The notes: generated by a model from the sequence alone, not told the origin. Counted from the first letter of the stretch, positions 1-13,409 are shown. The stretch: DNA of 64,000 nucleotides from Zygnema circumcarinatum (GCA_037447605.1 CM074817.1:1441174-1505173), one strand, 5' to 3'. Translations and numbers: made by a program.

Positions 1-643
1 ACGCTACTTCGGCGTGCTGCAGTTGTTGGTGACCGTGTTGGTGGACTTCCGCCGCTCCCTCCTCGCGACGTGCCTCACATCGGTGACCTTCGCGGCTGCT
101 TCTAGGGCTGCGTTGTTGTGCCTAGGCGTAGTTTTCCGCTCCTAGCTTCGTTTTATTGTGTTTCGGTCCTTTGTGACCAGTCCTTCGTGGTTCCACATTT
201 TGCCTTTATCCATGTAAATTTGATGGCCTCGCCATCGCGAGTTCAATGAAAGTTTGCGTTGCGTTAGAGGAAGACGAGAAGTGTAAGGCGAAGCGGCGCG
301 AGTGGGAGGATTCAGGGAGTGTTATGGAAGCCGACACCTTTTCCTACGTGGCACATCCAACGGTTAGAAACTCATACGTGTCCACGTTAAGAATCGAACG
401 GCTCTAATTTCATGTTTGTCCACCTGGCAGATCCAACGGCCGCTGTTCTGAAGTCTCATCGAAATGAAAAGTGAAAAAGTGAAAGCGCTGGGACGGGAGA
501 GATGTGGAAAGCCGAAAGCGCTGCTTTTGCGAGACGCTGTGGGCCGAGACGGGAGTGAGGGAAAGAGGGAGAGAGGGAGAGAGGATAGGAGGGAAGGGGA
601 GGGAGTGGAGTGGAGGAGGTAAGCAGAGAAAGGAGCAGGTACC
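1..643. other. 5' flank of NAD+ synthetase gene
   Basis: No gene is recognised here. The stretch holds the presumed promoter and leader of the NAD synthetase. Two related motifs occur: ACGTGGC followed by ACATCCAACGG (about 347-363), and CCTGGCAGATCCAACGG (about 424-440). A purine-rich GAGGGA tract lies at about 545-620, just before the start codon. Confidence 0.5.
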
Positions 644-3600
644 ATGCGCTTGCTAACGCTCGCAACATGCAACCTGAACCAATGGGCCATGGACTTCCAA
701 GGAAACCTGCTGAGGATCAAAGAGTCCATAAGGACGGCCAAGCAGGAAGGAGCCAGCTACCGAGTGGGGCCCGAGCTTGAGATTACTGGCTATGGCTGCG
801 AAGATCATTTTCATGAGCAGGACACCTGTCATCATGCGTAAGCAATTCTCCCAGCATTACTTTCCGTCATGTTCTCTTTGATAATTTCTTGTTCTGTGTC
901 CACACTTTATGCACGTCTCCCCGTTCGATAGAACTCCTGGTTTTTATTTCTTTTCAGTTTTTCGTTGACCTTTTTGAGGCTTATGACTTTGAAAGAAGCT
1001 TGCTTGATTTACCCTGCCTTCACAATAAAGCACTGTAATAGTTTGATTAGAGCCAAGAAAATTAAGGCTAAAGTTTTACTTATACCGAGAGCGTAGCTTT
1101 TCCGCATTCATCTAGCTTTGAGTCACAGTTGTTACAAGCAACGAGCAGCCAATTCTGCAATGAAAAAGCGCACGAAAGCACACACATTTTTGGAGATTAC
1201 TAAATTTGAAATCCGATTTCCTTTCAGAATAGACCATTTCATTTCGGTTTATCATGAAAGAATGCAATAAGAATGGATTCTGAAAAAGAAAATAGTCAAT
1301 ATTTTGCTATATGCTTCAGCTGTAAGACTGCAAGTGAAAAAGTACCATCACAATGCAAGCGGTGAACACCTTGCACAGTTGGTCGACCAAATGATGCACA
1401 CATGACAGTAAACTCCAGTTTTTTTGTGATTGTCAACTCCAAGAAGTCCTAAACAGCATACTTGGGTAACACCATCGCAAAAGACATAAGAAAGCAAGTC
1501 TGCAGCTCAAATGCTCCAATAAGCCATTGAAAAGGGGGTATGAAGGCTTCAACTTCTGACCGTCTTCAAATCTTGCACGTCACATTCTATTTATACCCGA
1601 TTTCTACGACTTCGTGCTGACTTTTATCTCGTCAGTGCAGGTGGGAATGCCTGGCTGATATATTGGCCTCGGATTTGACAGACGACATTGTATGTGATAT
1701 TGGTCTGCCTGTGGAGCATAGAGGCATAAGATACAATTGTCGAGCCTTTTGCCTTAATCGCCGCATCCTTCTCATTCGGCCAAAGATGGATTTAGCCAAT
1801 GATGGCAATTACAGAGAGACACGGTGGTTTGCAGCATGGCAACGAAGTCGACAGGTGGAGGAGCGTCGCCTGCCGAAGATTATCAGCGATGTTGCAGGAC
1901 AACAAACAGTTCCATTTGGAGATGCATATTTAGAATTCGAGGATACGTGCGTTTCTGCACCGTGGAAGGACTCTGTTACGGGTATCTAAGTGACTCAGTA
2001 GAAGGGATTTTGGCCTGGCCTTTGCAAATTGAACAATGATCGGATAACTTTTATGTGATTCATTTGGAAAGCATCAGAAGACGAGACGTAATTTTTTATT
2101 AGTTTTGAATAGCAGGATCAGTCCGAGGTGGATGTGAGTTACGATACTTACTGAGAGCTGTTGATCCTGGCTAAAATAAGACATATCTAGTTCCTCAGTC
2201 CGTGCAAGGAGTAGAGTTGCTTACACAAAAATAAGCGAAAATTTCAAACGATTTATTCAACTATTAAGCTATACAGGGTGTATAAGTTTTCATGAGTCTA
2301 ATGGCAGTACAGAATACCGTAAATGGGATACTGCTTGTAATAGTACGGGGAAGATAGTTTTTGAGGTCTTTTGGTGTGGAAACGGGGAAGTGACTTTGGG
2401 GAAGAGCAAGAGGAGGGAGTAGGACGAGAGCGTAAGGGTAGAGAAAACGAGATTTAGACTGGAATGCTAGAAGGGTTGGATTGGTGGAAGTCAGACTGCG
2501 GCGTAATAGCAAGGGAGATCAGGAAGGGTTGGAAGGTAGCACTCCCTCACTGCATCTCTATATTTTGTCTTGCAGAAGCTTAGCAGCTGAGACTTGTGAG
2601 GAGCTCTTTACTCCAGCCTCTCCCCACATTAGCCTTGCTCTGAATGGAATTGAGGTCGTCAGCAATGGCAGTGGGTCTCATCATCAACTCCGCAAGCTCA
2701 ATACTCGCCTGAATCTAATGAAGGAAGCGACAGTTAAAGCTGGTGGTATCTACGTGTATGCCAATCAGAAGGGCTGTGATGGTGGCCGACTTTACTATGG
2801 TAAAGACATCCGTCACTACCTTCATGTCCCAGCTGTTACCCTGATTTGCAACAACTATGTTTTGTCGTTCGATTCCACCTTGGCTCGACTTTAGAAGCAA
2901 TGTGTGCACTTTTATTGAGAGGAACTCAAGAATCCGGCTCAAGCAAGCTTCTAAGACTCGTCGTCAAGATTTTTTCATGATTCGTGCACTTGTTTTGCAG
3001 TGAATAATTCATCTAAGAGGATTGTACTCTTCTGTGTAACGAAGAAAAAAGCTTGACCAAGCTCCATGTCTGCTTTTATTTCTATCTGTAGTGAGAATAT
3101 TGGGGCCTTTTTGGGTACATTTCAGATGGCTGTGCGGCGGTCGTGGTTAACGGAGATGTTGTTGCGCAAGGTTCGCAGTTTTCGATGTCAGATGTTGAAG
3201 TTGTGACAGCGACAGTGGACCTTGATACGGTAGGCGGCTATTTCTGAACTTCAACTTCAAATATGGATGAATGATATGTCTTTGCAAAGGTGGATCTGTG
3301 CTTCTATACCTTGTTCGCAAGCAGCAGGTAACAACTGTTCTGGTTGGTTGGAAAGCTCTTGTCTTTTTAGGGTCTTTTATGCTTCCATGACGACATGACA
3401 CTATCGAGAATCACTTTTTTCTGAAGCATCCTTTTGCATTCTGTAGGTTGCTAGTTATCGTGGAGCAAACAGCAGTATGCGAGAGCAAGCGACGAGAGAG
3501 CCGCGAATACCATCAGTTTTTGTCTCATTCCGTCTCACATCCTCCACCGACGGGCTTAAGAAGTTCCCGTCACTCCCTGTTCAGGTAATCTAACCTTACT

Positions 3601-6600
3601 TTCTTAACCACCCGAAAGTGAGGAAGACAACGAAACATTACTCTGCTCACTAGCATGCAGTGCTGCTCATTATCGTACCGTCGAGTTTTTCGAGTTTCAA
3701 AGTCAAACCATACTGTTTCCTGTCTATGCTGCTCAAGGTCCTAAATAGTTCTACTACAAAGCAAAAGTCTAAGTATACTGAGAAGTCATTCAAACAGATT
3801 CGTTACCATGTTCCCGAGGAAGAGATCGCTATGGGGCCGGCCTGTTGGCTGTGGGATTATCTTCGTCGGAGTGGTGCATCCGGATTCCTATTACCGTTAT
3901 CAGGGGGAGCTGACAGTTCATCTGTTGCTGCTATAGTAGGCTGCATGAGTCAGCTTGTAATAAAAGGTGCTCATCGATCTCTGCTTCCTCCAGCCTTTCG
4001 TAGTTTCCATGCATGTCACACTTTAAGCGTCCATACTTCTAAAAATTCGGGAGCATTAGTAATGCTGTTGGAAATTCTGATAGCTCGTCTAAAAACAACA
4101 GTATAGGTATGCTCATCTTTTCTCTTTCATGAGTTGTCTTCACTTGAAATCGAGGCTTTGAGCCAAATATTTACGAACATTTGAGGTTGAATTTCAGCAA
4201 TTTCCGACGGCAATCAAGATGTTTTGAAGGACGCCCTTCGCATTGGTCAATATCAAGACGGCGAGCAGCCTGCAGATGCGCAGGAGTTTGCGAGCCGAAT
4301 ACTGCACACTGTCTATATGGGCACGGAGAACAGGTTTGTGGTGAATCTGTGTTGTGTGTTCAATGAAGTCCTAACTTGAATAATTTCACATACTGTAAGC
4401 ATTCAGAATAAACCTTATTGGAGCTGGACCTTTTTTTTCCAAAGCCTGCTACTATCTCAAGAGGACGTATAAAGTGGTTTTGAAATTTCTACCGTTCGTC
4501 ATTTGCCCCCCCATGCATGTTGAGCAGCTCTGCAGAAACTCGGAAAAGGTCTGCAAATCTTGCCGGGCAAATAGGAGCATCACATCTGGACATAAGTATC
4601 GATTCTGTTGTGTCAGCTCTTATCGGATTGTTCAAATTGGTCACTGGGAAGCGTCCCATGTATAAGGTCAGTACAGCACCTACACGCCTTTACCAAAAAC
4701 TGGATGTAGATATCAGGCTTCTCTCTCCCCTCTCTCGCTCTCTCTCTCTCTCTCATTCTCCCTTGCTTTTTATCTCATCTCTTTATCCGGTTTTGGTAAT
4801 TTGAATAGTGCGAATCCACAGCTCAAACTCGTTTTAAGCCTTTCGTGTAATAACTTGCTGTTGACTCGTCAAATGTGTGCTATTCTCTGTAATTGGCAAC
4901 TTCCAAGTAGACAACCTTGCCTGTATGCGTTCCTTCCTCTTTGGTCCAATTTCCCAACCTTGCTTGCAGTTTCTCCGCACTCTAGGCTCTTTTCTCATGT
5001 AGGCTTTGGGTCTGCTCCGGCTGATTTTTCTCAAGCATGTCATCTTTGGGAGAACGTTTCAGTGTGTACCAGCGGTAGCTCAGCAATCATATGCGATTTA
5101 TATGCGATTTCCATTTTTGCACGTCATTGGATGCAGGTTTCTTCTAACCTGTTCTCAAACTGCTACCATTGCAAGACAAATCAAACACTTATCTCGTATA
5201 TTTGTGGGCCTATCTATCTTCTGCAGGTTGATGGAGGCACCTCTGGAGAAAACCTTGCCCTCCAAAACATTCAAGCACGTCTGCGGATGGTGATTGCTTT
5301 CCTATTTGCACAGTTGCTACCATGGGTCCGAGGAAAGGCGGGCTTCTTACTTGTTTTGGGAAGTGCGAATGTGGATGAAGGGCTGAGAGGCTACTTAACA
5401 AAGGTCTGCTCTTTTTCTGTTGCCACTTTCTTTTCCCTTTCTAGTCATTCTGCTTCACAGATTGCGCTTTTGGGTTTCCTTTCTTCTGTCAGTTTATCGC
5501 CGAGAAAGTTGTGACTGACTCAGTCTAGGGTAGGTAGTTTGAATGCTTATCACTTTCAGCTCACTAAGTTGCTGAGATTTGCTGTTGCAGTACGACTGCA
5601 GTTCAGCAGACATAAATCCAATTGGAGGCATCAGTAAACAAGATTTGAGGGCCTTCTTGAGATGGGGAGCGGTGCATCTCGGCTTCTCAGTTTTAGCTGA
5701 CGTGGAGGTTGCTCCTCCAACAGCAGAGTTGGAACCAATCAGAGCCAACTATGTACAGGTATTGTTCTACTCTAGTCATTTCGTCTCCTACTGGCTTCTT
5801 ATCCCCGCTTCAACTATTGTTTCCCCATTGTCGCCATCAAGGAGTGTGTATTGTGACAGAAATGTATTGCATGAACACATCATAGTCTGCAGACGCAAAA
5901 CAAAACGAAAAATGCCAAACTGTCGAGATATCTTAAGTCACCCTAATATATAAATATCTTGTAGTTTGTAGAATGTATGGGAAACTTGAACTTGAGCTTG
6001 AGCTTTTGTCATATTTAATCTATTTCAGGTGGATGAAGTGGACATGGGAATGACATATGAGGAGCTTTCACTTTATGGCCGACTCCGCAAAATATACCAC
6101 TGTGGGCCAGTCTCTATGTTCCAGGCAGGCTGCCTTTCCTTGAACATCACCCCTAGTAACAACACCTTCAGACAAGCTATTCATTCGCTTGCTCTTCTCT
6201 TGAAACAAGCTTGCTGATAGAATATGCTTTCTGCTGTAGAGACTTTGACGTACTTTTTAAAAAAACTAGTATTCTCGCGAACTGCATGTGAGAAGAATGA
6301 GCAGTAGAGCTGACTCTGTCTCTCCAAAAAGTCATCCGTTCAAAGCAACAGCGCCGATGGCTTGTCTCATCTTGTTTCATATTTCACTACTACTAACCGA
6401 TTGATGCATGCTATGAGTCAGGTTGTGGTTCTGGAAACAGTTCCTTGGGTCATTCGAGTACGAGGCTCACATCTTTCAAGCTTCCCAAGTTTCAATTTTT
6501 TTTCTTTGTTGTGCAGCATTTATGTCACAGGTGGCAAGGAAAGTACAGTCCCGCGGAAGTCGCCAAAAAGGTGAAAGACTTCTTTAGGTACTACTCCATT

Positions 6601-7106
6601 AATCGCCACAAGATGACGACGTTGACACCATCCTACCACGCAGAGGTGGGTGCTGATTACATGCAATTTAAGGCTTACTGATAACATTGACCTTTCTTAA
6701 GGCTCGACTTGAGGGATCATTTGAGCTCCTCTTTCCCTCTCCTCTAGAATCGATATCCTTATAAGGTAGAATGTTCTCCTCTTTGCCTCTCCTCTAGTAT
6801 AGAGACCCTTCCAAGAAAGAAGCCCCTCACTCGGTTTTCTTCATCACTGGCCTGCTCGTGCAGAACTATTCCCCAGAAGACAACCGCTTTGATTTGCGGC
6901 AGTTTCTGTACAACACTCGATGGCCCTGGCAGTTTCAGAAAATAGACCACATGGTGAAGGAAGCCGGTGAGAAGCTTCTGGAAGATGCTCCTGCTCCCCT
7001 CCTCTTGGCTCGGCCAATTACGACTGCTGCGGAGGTGGCAGGACTGCAAGCGGATGCCGTGGGCGTGCCTTCAGCCGCTGCTGGAAAGGCGGGGACAGGC
7101 TATTAA
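644..7106 (+). CDS. NADSYN: Glutamine-dependent NAD+ synthetase
   Basis: Makes NAD+ from deamido-NAD+, ATP and glutamine in the cytosol. I assembled 13 exons: 644-837, 1641-1946, 2576-2799, 3126-3229, 3447-3584, 3798-3966, 4198-4333, 4528-4666, 5227-5403, 5591-5758, 6029-6124, 6517-6645, 6864-7106. They total 2223 nt, or 740 residues, close to the usual plant and animal length. Residues 1 to about 322 form the nitrilase-type glutaminase domain, with [12 protein letters not shown] (catalytic Glu expected at 44), a Lys in [13 protein letters not shown], and ETCEELFTP with Cys174 as likely nucleophile. The synthetase domain follows, with the ATP-pyrophosphatase loop SGGADSS (residues 357-363) and [18 protein letters not shown]. 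The ATG at 644 opens directly into the family's conserved N-terminus. All junctions are GT-AG except the intron after 6124, which appears to use a GC donor. The 3' end faces the reductase gene convergently. Confidence 0.96.
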
Positions 7107-7891
7107 TAGGGTTTTATGTATGGGGGGGAGTGGCATTGATCTGACGATAGGGACTTGAGAAAGAAAGCGGGTGAAAGAGAATCAAAAAATTCAAAAAATC
7201 GATCTCGTACGAAAAACCTTATTTTAGAGGGTGCTTTAAAAAATGGCGAGCTCTCTATGACCGTGGAAATAAGGTTTGGGTGGAAGCGCAGTAAGTGAGG
7301 CAATGGTGCGCGAATGTGGGGACTTTTCTTAGTGTATATAAGCAATGGCCATGTCCGTAACCTTCAACTACTTAGGGGGTTCAGACTTCAGACTTAGGAA
7401 AGTTTCACATTTTTGAAAGTTCGGGATTGCAGTCCTCGAAAAAAATCGTAGAAAGGGAAAGTCGATACATGTCTGTGTACAGCTTTCCATTGAAGATCAG
7501 CATAAAGTAAAAGTGTTGATTTTCAAATACGTTACACGGAAGCTAAGATTGAAATTCCCTAAATAGAGTAGTAACAGCGAATCAGAGCTAATTCCGTATT
7601 TGGGGTTTCTCGAGTTGGCCAAACGGGGTGCCAGACTTGAAAACGTTTCACGCTGATGAATTCAAAATCAATGCCCATCATGTAACTAAATTCCAAACAT
7701 ATTGCACACACAAAAGTAATGGCACTGAACCTTTAGGGGCCCTCATTTGAGGAACATGGCAGAAGCTCATCTGATACATAGAACTCTGTCAATAAATGGC
7801 ATTTGACCTATGAATATGGGAACAGAGGCCATAAAGAATAGTTTCACGAGACAAAGAATGTATGAATGCATGTATGTGCTCTGAGCAGAAA
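7107..7891. other. Convergent intergenic region
   Basis: About 785 bp between the 3' ends of the NAD synthetase (+) and the reductase (-). I see only AT-rich, UTR-like sequence and no supportable gene or repeat. Confidence 0.5.
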
Positions 7892-10800
7892 TCAGGACCA
7901 AATGTCCCTGATATAGCGCTTGTCACTCGTCATGACAGCGAGGTAAGAAACCGCCAAACTCTCCGTCATGTTACCGTGCTCCGCCATGATGGACAGCAGG
8001 GTGGCATGCACGTCCTTTGCCATGTGGGCGCCATCTCTGGAAGGAGGAAACGAGACGAGAAGACGGGAGAGAGGGAGGGGGAGGGAGGGAGAAAGAGAGA
8101 GAAGAGGAGAAAGTTTTAGGGGAGGAAGGGGGAGAGAGAGAGGAGAAGAGAGAGAAAGAGAAAGAGAGAAAGAAAGAGGAGGAAAGGAAGTTTAGTCATC
8201 AGCTGACAGAAGGCTTTCTTTGGCTTGATTTAGAACCGATGGCGTGTCCTAAGGCCTCACAGCCGTAGAAAGCAACTGACTAATCCAACTACACGAAACT
8301 ATCCTTCGATAAAAGACAACTTTACAAGAGACTGGAGATTGCTTGCTTTCCATGTATCTAAGAAATGTGAAGAGGACAAAACCATTCTGAAGGAGTCTAC
8401 TAATTGTGAGTGTGGTACATCAGGATCAAACAGGACGAGCCATAGATCTATTATCAACATACAACATGATCAAGTGCTTATTTTTTAACGGCCTCCAAAC
8501 ATGACCGGATAGCACACTCGAATGCCGGACAGAAACTTACCCGCAGACAAAGATATAGGCTTGAGGATGACGTAGTAACGAATACACCTCAGAGCCGTAC
8601 TCCTTCAACTTATGCTGAACATAAACCTGCCAAGTCCAATGGTCCAAACAAAGGGAGTTCAGCTTCGTTTTCACTCTGTCATAGTTATACTGCTCCATCA
8701 GATGACTCAGCCCGGTACCATCCTGCTTGGTCGTAGCACCTTCTCGACTACCACTTTTTCCATTTGATGGCTTTGTGAGGTTAAAAGACCCTACGAGGCT
8801 AAAAACACATATGTAATTCACAAGAGGATTGTAGGGATCATAGCTGATTCTAGAATATCGAGGGATGACTATGCAATATCCAAAACTGCACTACTCCCTT
8901 CTAAATGAAGCTACTCAGTTTCCTTCACGAAGTCTGAAGATCTGCACTATAAAGTTCATTCAGTTCGAGCATTTCAAGAAAGAAAATTCACCTTCTCCGT
9001 CTGCGCTCGGGAAAATGCCACCACCATTTTCGTCAGTGTCTTGTCTGCCTCGAAGGCTTCAAAATCTTCTCTGAAAAGGTAATCTTCATCCTCACGCCGG
9101 CACCCAAAAAACAGCCATGCGTCCGCACCCTCCCTTAAACCCCCCTCTCCTCTCTCCCGCAGAAGAGCTCTCCTTTCCTGAAGAAAACCTCTAAAGGGAC
9201 AGACTCCTGTTCCTGGGCCGATCATAATCAAAGGGCTGTCTAAACTTGGAGGAGGATGAAATTCACCACCCCCCTTGTGAAAGACAGGAAGCTGGACAGG
9301 AACACTTGTTGGGACCCATTCTCTGTTGGGTCCTATCGCTAAGCATCTCTCCATCCAGTTTGTTGCCACCCCCTGAAACAGTCGGTCCTTTGGCATCTTT
9401 ACCTTCACTACACTAAAAGCAACTTGTATGTGGTTTGGGTCGACAGCTGGTGAGTTTGTGATGGAATAGAAGCGAGCCACTAGGGGTGGTAGGGTATCCA
9501 ACAGATGTGCTAAATCTGGGTTGCAAGATGGATAACTGAGAAGAAGGTCAAGCAGACCAGGTCGCTCATCCTGAATGTTGGTCTTGTAGGCATCTTTGCC
9601 CCCTCGACTAGACAAAAATAGCAACTTGGTCTTTTCCTTGTGATCTAAACAGTATTCCGCCAAAACACGGAGTAGCCCCTTTCTGGGAACAGCTGTGATA
9701 TCAACATAATGCAGCAATGCTTGTCGTAATGTGCATGGCTGTTTGATATGGCTCAGAGCTTCTACTCCCCCATCCTCGTCATCTAAGGGGTGAATACGAA
9801 ATCTTCGATTTTCATCCACACTTAGCCTTTGCATCAACTTGTCCACGATTTCTGTATCGTTTTGAGGAACTACCCCTATGGAGTCTCCTGGTCTAAACTT
9901 TATCCCACTTCCACTGATGTCCACTTCCAAGTCAATCACCACTCTATCAGACCAAGAAGCTGTCAGATACTTTGCCCTGCTGACAGGGGCATGGAAAGGA
10001 AGAGAAGCCGAATGGAACAACTCACTTTCCTGGTTTCCATCTGATTTCCCATTAGCCGTGTTCACATGAAATGCAGGCTGAATTTCACCTTCTACCCAAT
10101 CTTGGAGTTTTACTCTACAAGGTTGCAGTGCAGGGACTCCAACGAGCTCAACTTCTTCCTCTTTCGCCCCTCCATCGGACTCTATAGTAACATTGTCAGC
10201 AATGCTTAATGGCTCGGCTGCAAGAGCTTCTTTTAAAGGCTCCCAGATGCCGGAAAACCACGCGTCTACAATATCCTCCAGTCTGCCCCAAACAGCAACC
10301 ATTGTTCAATTAGCAATTCCTACCGGCTGATGCTTCTATTCTCTAGGTAATAGAACGAGTATGCTCTTCCAAATTGGAAGAAGGAGCTGAGAGAGGCGAA
10401 CTCACCCGTCTACCTCATCTGCTTCACAGCATTTATAGAAGCAGCGAGCTCCGAGCTCCGGAAGCCGCGTAGTGAAGACACGTGGCACCTGCATGAAGCG
10501 AGTGTAGTTCGAGTCTCCCAATCCTGTTCACCGCCCATACAAGGAAAAGCTTCAGCAATTATACCAATTATACAGTGAAGGACGAGAAACTAAAACTTAA
10601 AGGAGAGAGTTTAGTAGCTGACGGTCAAGAAATGTTCAATCTTATAGATAGGCCACACACCAAGGCGAAGAGCATAGGCCATATGGTCATATCTCCATTA
10701 CAACTATATATACTTATATTGAACGGACGAGAGAGAGGACTTAAAGTAGCCCTGAGAGGATGTGCAGTTCGAGTTCATGCTGAAATCACAGGATTGCATC

Positions 10801-12774
10801 AAAAATACTGATTCTCTGCAACCACTAGTTCTACGCAGCCTCTCAGGCGAGTTGAAGAGAGGGCGAATGCCCAATCCAGAGAATAACTGGCTGCTTTGTA
10901 TAATCATTAAGTAAATTCAAGGAAAACAAAGATGTTGTAAACATTCCTAGTAGCACTCGCTGCACGCCATAAACACTCCTCTATTCAGTTTTGCGGGTTC
11001 ATTTAAATTAATGGACTTAATAAGAAAATCGCACACTTTCAAGCTCTTTCGCCAAACTTGAACTAGTCCTTCTTGAATTACTTGAAGCAATGAACCAGTT
11101 TCTGAAGAGGAGGTATACTGGTTTTAAAAAATAGCTGCTCCAAGCAAATGAACGCACGCCCATGACCTTAGCAATGAATGAAAGTAATGTAGGAACTACG
11201 ACTAACCTCATCGTCTCCTTCTGCCAACTCTCCATTTTAATCTAATTTCGAGTCCCCTCTAAAAAGGCTCAATCAGTTGTCACAGCAGGGTGTTCCCTAA
11301 GGCTGAAACAAAATGGTCCACGCGCACTCTCCCTACGACTCTCCCTTTCTCCCTCCTGCTATCTCTATGAATCTCCCTATCCAAGACTATGGAAACCTGG
11401 CTCCTAACAATGACAATCTGTTTATTTGTGATGGTTGTAACTCTTACCGCAGACTGTGTATTGCAGGCCTGAAAGCATAGTAGACGAATGAGTCCTATAC
11501 CGAATAGTATTGAAGAATGTCTGACAGTTTTCAGGAGGATCACCATCACCAGTGCTGGAGACAACAAAAATAGCAACGCCAACACTCGGCAGTTTGCTCT
11601 GCACATGCAGAAGGTCAAATCATCATGCCAAACACATCATTGGCCTGCAAACAAAGAAAAGTCATGCGGCCAAAACTCTTCCCGTTTATTGTAGTACTTG
11701 TACGATGCAACACGACACCAGGTGTAATGCCCACTTCAATTTAACAAACTGGGTTCTAAACAATCAGCAATAATCAGCAAACACCTTCACGTACTCGGGC
11801 CTGGGAAGATAATATAAGGATAATTGGGCGTATGCGATGAGAAACGTCTTGTAAGCTCGAGCAGTCTTAAGCACGAGAAAGTTGCTTACAAAGGGAAAAT
11901 CGTTCATGGCGTACACTTTGGAAGGGATCCCATGAGAGGCAGCTTCTGCGTTGATGTCCTTTGCTATTTCCATGGCGCATCCAAGTTGTGACCCATACAG
12001 TACAACTACCTCTGTAAGCGACAGACAACCAAAAAACAGTAAGTGACTGTAAGTGACAGGGACAGTAAGTGTATGGGAGTGTGGTTTCCTTGGCGAGTGA
12101 TAACACTTCAGTGTTGAGGGTAGTTTCTGTTTAGTAAAATTAGTAGTTTCTCTTTGGTGCAATAGATTTATTGCGCAATTTCTTGAATCGCTCAATTAAA
12201 CTCTTCTGATTCTCTCCAAAAACTTACTTTTTTTGTAATCAATATCACCTGAAGGGTTCCCTCTCGGCAAGCTTGAAAGCTGAGTACCTTTTGGTTGGCT
12301 CTTCTGTGCAGCCTTGGCACTCATTGCTGCTGCCATTGCTCGAGCCCCGGGGGAGACTCCCTGAGCGTCAATATATCGAGAAGGAGCGTCCTCAACAACA
12401 CTCATTGAGTCGTTCCCTGCTACAGGCTTTGAGGAAGATGCTTGATTGGCTGGAGTGATAGGCGCTGCAGCTGTGAGAGCAGCTGCAGGAGGACTCAGAG
12501 CAGCAGACTGCACAAGTACTGTTTTTTCTGAATCTAAAGCTCGCACTTGCTGATCCTCTTTGTGTGCACTGAAAGATTGTTGGTGATTTGAATTGGTTTT
12601 GGTTTGGCTGTTCGGATTCTCTCCATACAAGTAGAAGTAAACGAGCACAGGCCCTCCAATCAAAGCAGCCCTGAATAGAAAGGGAAAATAGAGGTACAAA
12701 AGGAGGCCAAGTCCTAGCAGACCCGGACTCAGATAGGCGAGAAACAGCCTCCCCCTCAACTCAGTCGAAGGCAT
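7892..12774 (-). CDS. MTRR: Methionine synthase reductase-like diflavin protein, membrane-anchored
   Basis: Predicted NADPH-FAD-FMN reductase that reactivates cobalamin-dependent methionine synthase. Seven exons: 12774-12228, 12011-11890, 11598-11448, 10523-10406, 10282-8992, 8626-8541, 8036-7892. They total 2460 nt (819 residues) with all phases consistent. Flavodoxin motifs are [21 protein letters not shown] and [10 protein letters not shown], then [20 protein letters not shown]. The FAD/NADPH half shows [41 protein letters not shown] and [13 protein letters not shown], and ends in [13 protein letters not shown], the spacing to GLGDSNY and the DIWS ending resemble animal methionine synthase reductase more than P450 reductase. 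Oddly, residues about 10-50 are strongly hydrophobic and are followed by about 130 residues of Ala/Ser-rich linker, which the animal enzyme lacks. A P450-reductase relative is the main alternative. The ATG at 12774 is the first in frame; an upstream GTG is not a plausible start. Confidence 0.8.
8041..8190. repeat. Purine-rich GGAGA/GAAA tract
   Basis: Low-complexity purine run on the + strand inside the last intron of the reductase gene, directly upstream (in gene sense) of the final acceptor. It generates spurious R/E/G-rich reading frames. Confidence 0.8.
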
Positions 12775-12998
12775 TTCTCTGCCTCTCAAAAGGGCGCAAG
12801 CAGGGCTCCTCCCTCCACCTACCGCCGCCAGGAAAGCACTGACACACACTTTATTACTGAGAGATATTGGGAGCAGAGCCAGCAGACACGGCCCAGGCCT
12901 GGAAAGACCCTAGAAAGGACCTTCCTTCATTGCTGTACTACTAGGGCACACTCCACTGCGCCGCCGCCTGCAAGTTTGCAACCTGGGCCTGCTGGTTT

Positions 12999-13091
12999 GC
13001 CGCATACGTCAGCGGGTTTCTAATGTGTACGTCAGCGGGTTTCTAAGGTGTACGTCAGCGGATTTCTGTGGCATACATCAGCGAGTTTCTC
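12999..13091. repeat. Tandem repeat with ACGTCA (CRE-like) cores, 4 copies
   Basis: Four head-to-tail units of about 26 bp share the core TACGTCAGCGGGTTTCT. The third and fourth copies are diverged (the fourth has ACATCA). ACGTCA/TGACGT is a typical plant bZIP (TGA-type) core. The array sits about 225 bp upstream of the reductase start codon; two further ACGTG/ACGTGG sites follow at about 13185-13212. Confidence 0.85.
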
Positions 13092-13409
13092 AGTCACTAA
13101 ACGACAAAATCAAACTACGTCATGCTGAGCGACGACACTGTACGGCCCTGCCCGCTGCGCTGGCATGGTCCAACATTCAACTTTGCTGACGTGGTTCAGC
13201 TTTGCTAACGTGATTTCACACTTGCGAATGGTTCTCATTCAGCTGGTTGAATGAAGTTGTTTGCCTTCGTTTCGGCGGTTTGAAAACTCTCCGCCTCAGT
13301 TTCCAGCCCCTCCATTCAACCAGTTGAACGAAGTTGCACCATGACCGCGAATCGTAAAACAAGCGTCGCCCACCTTCCTCACATGGACAATGCCACGTCA
13401 GCCCTACGC

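Noticed and set aside
4801-5514. A 237-codon + strand frame
   Set aside because: It is an intron of NAD synthetase read through into exon 9. The conserved protein begins only at 5227.
8974-10302. The reductase exon starting as an independent protein at an ATG at 10302
   Set aside because: An in-frame stop lies immediately upstream, but an acceptor at 10283 and a phase-matched exon at 10523-10406 (GLGDSNY) show it is an internal exon of a longer gene.
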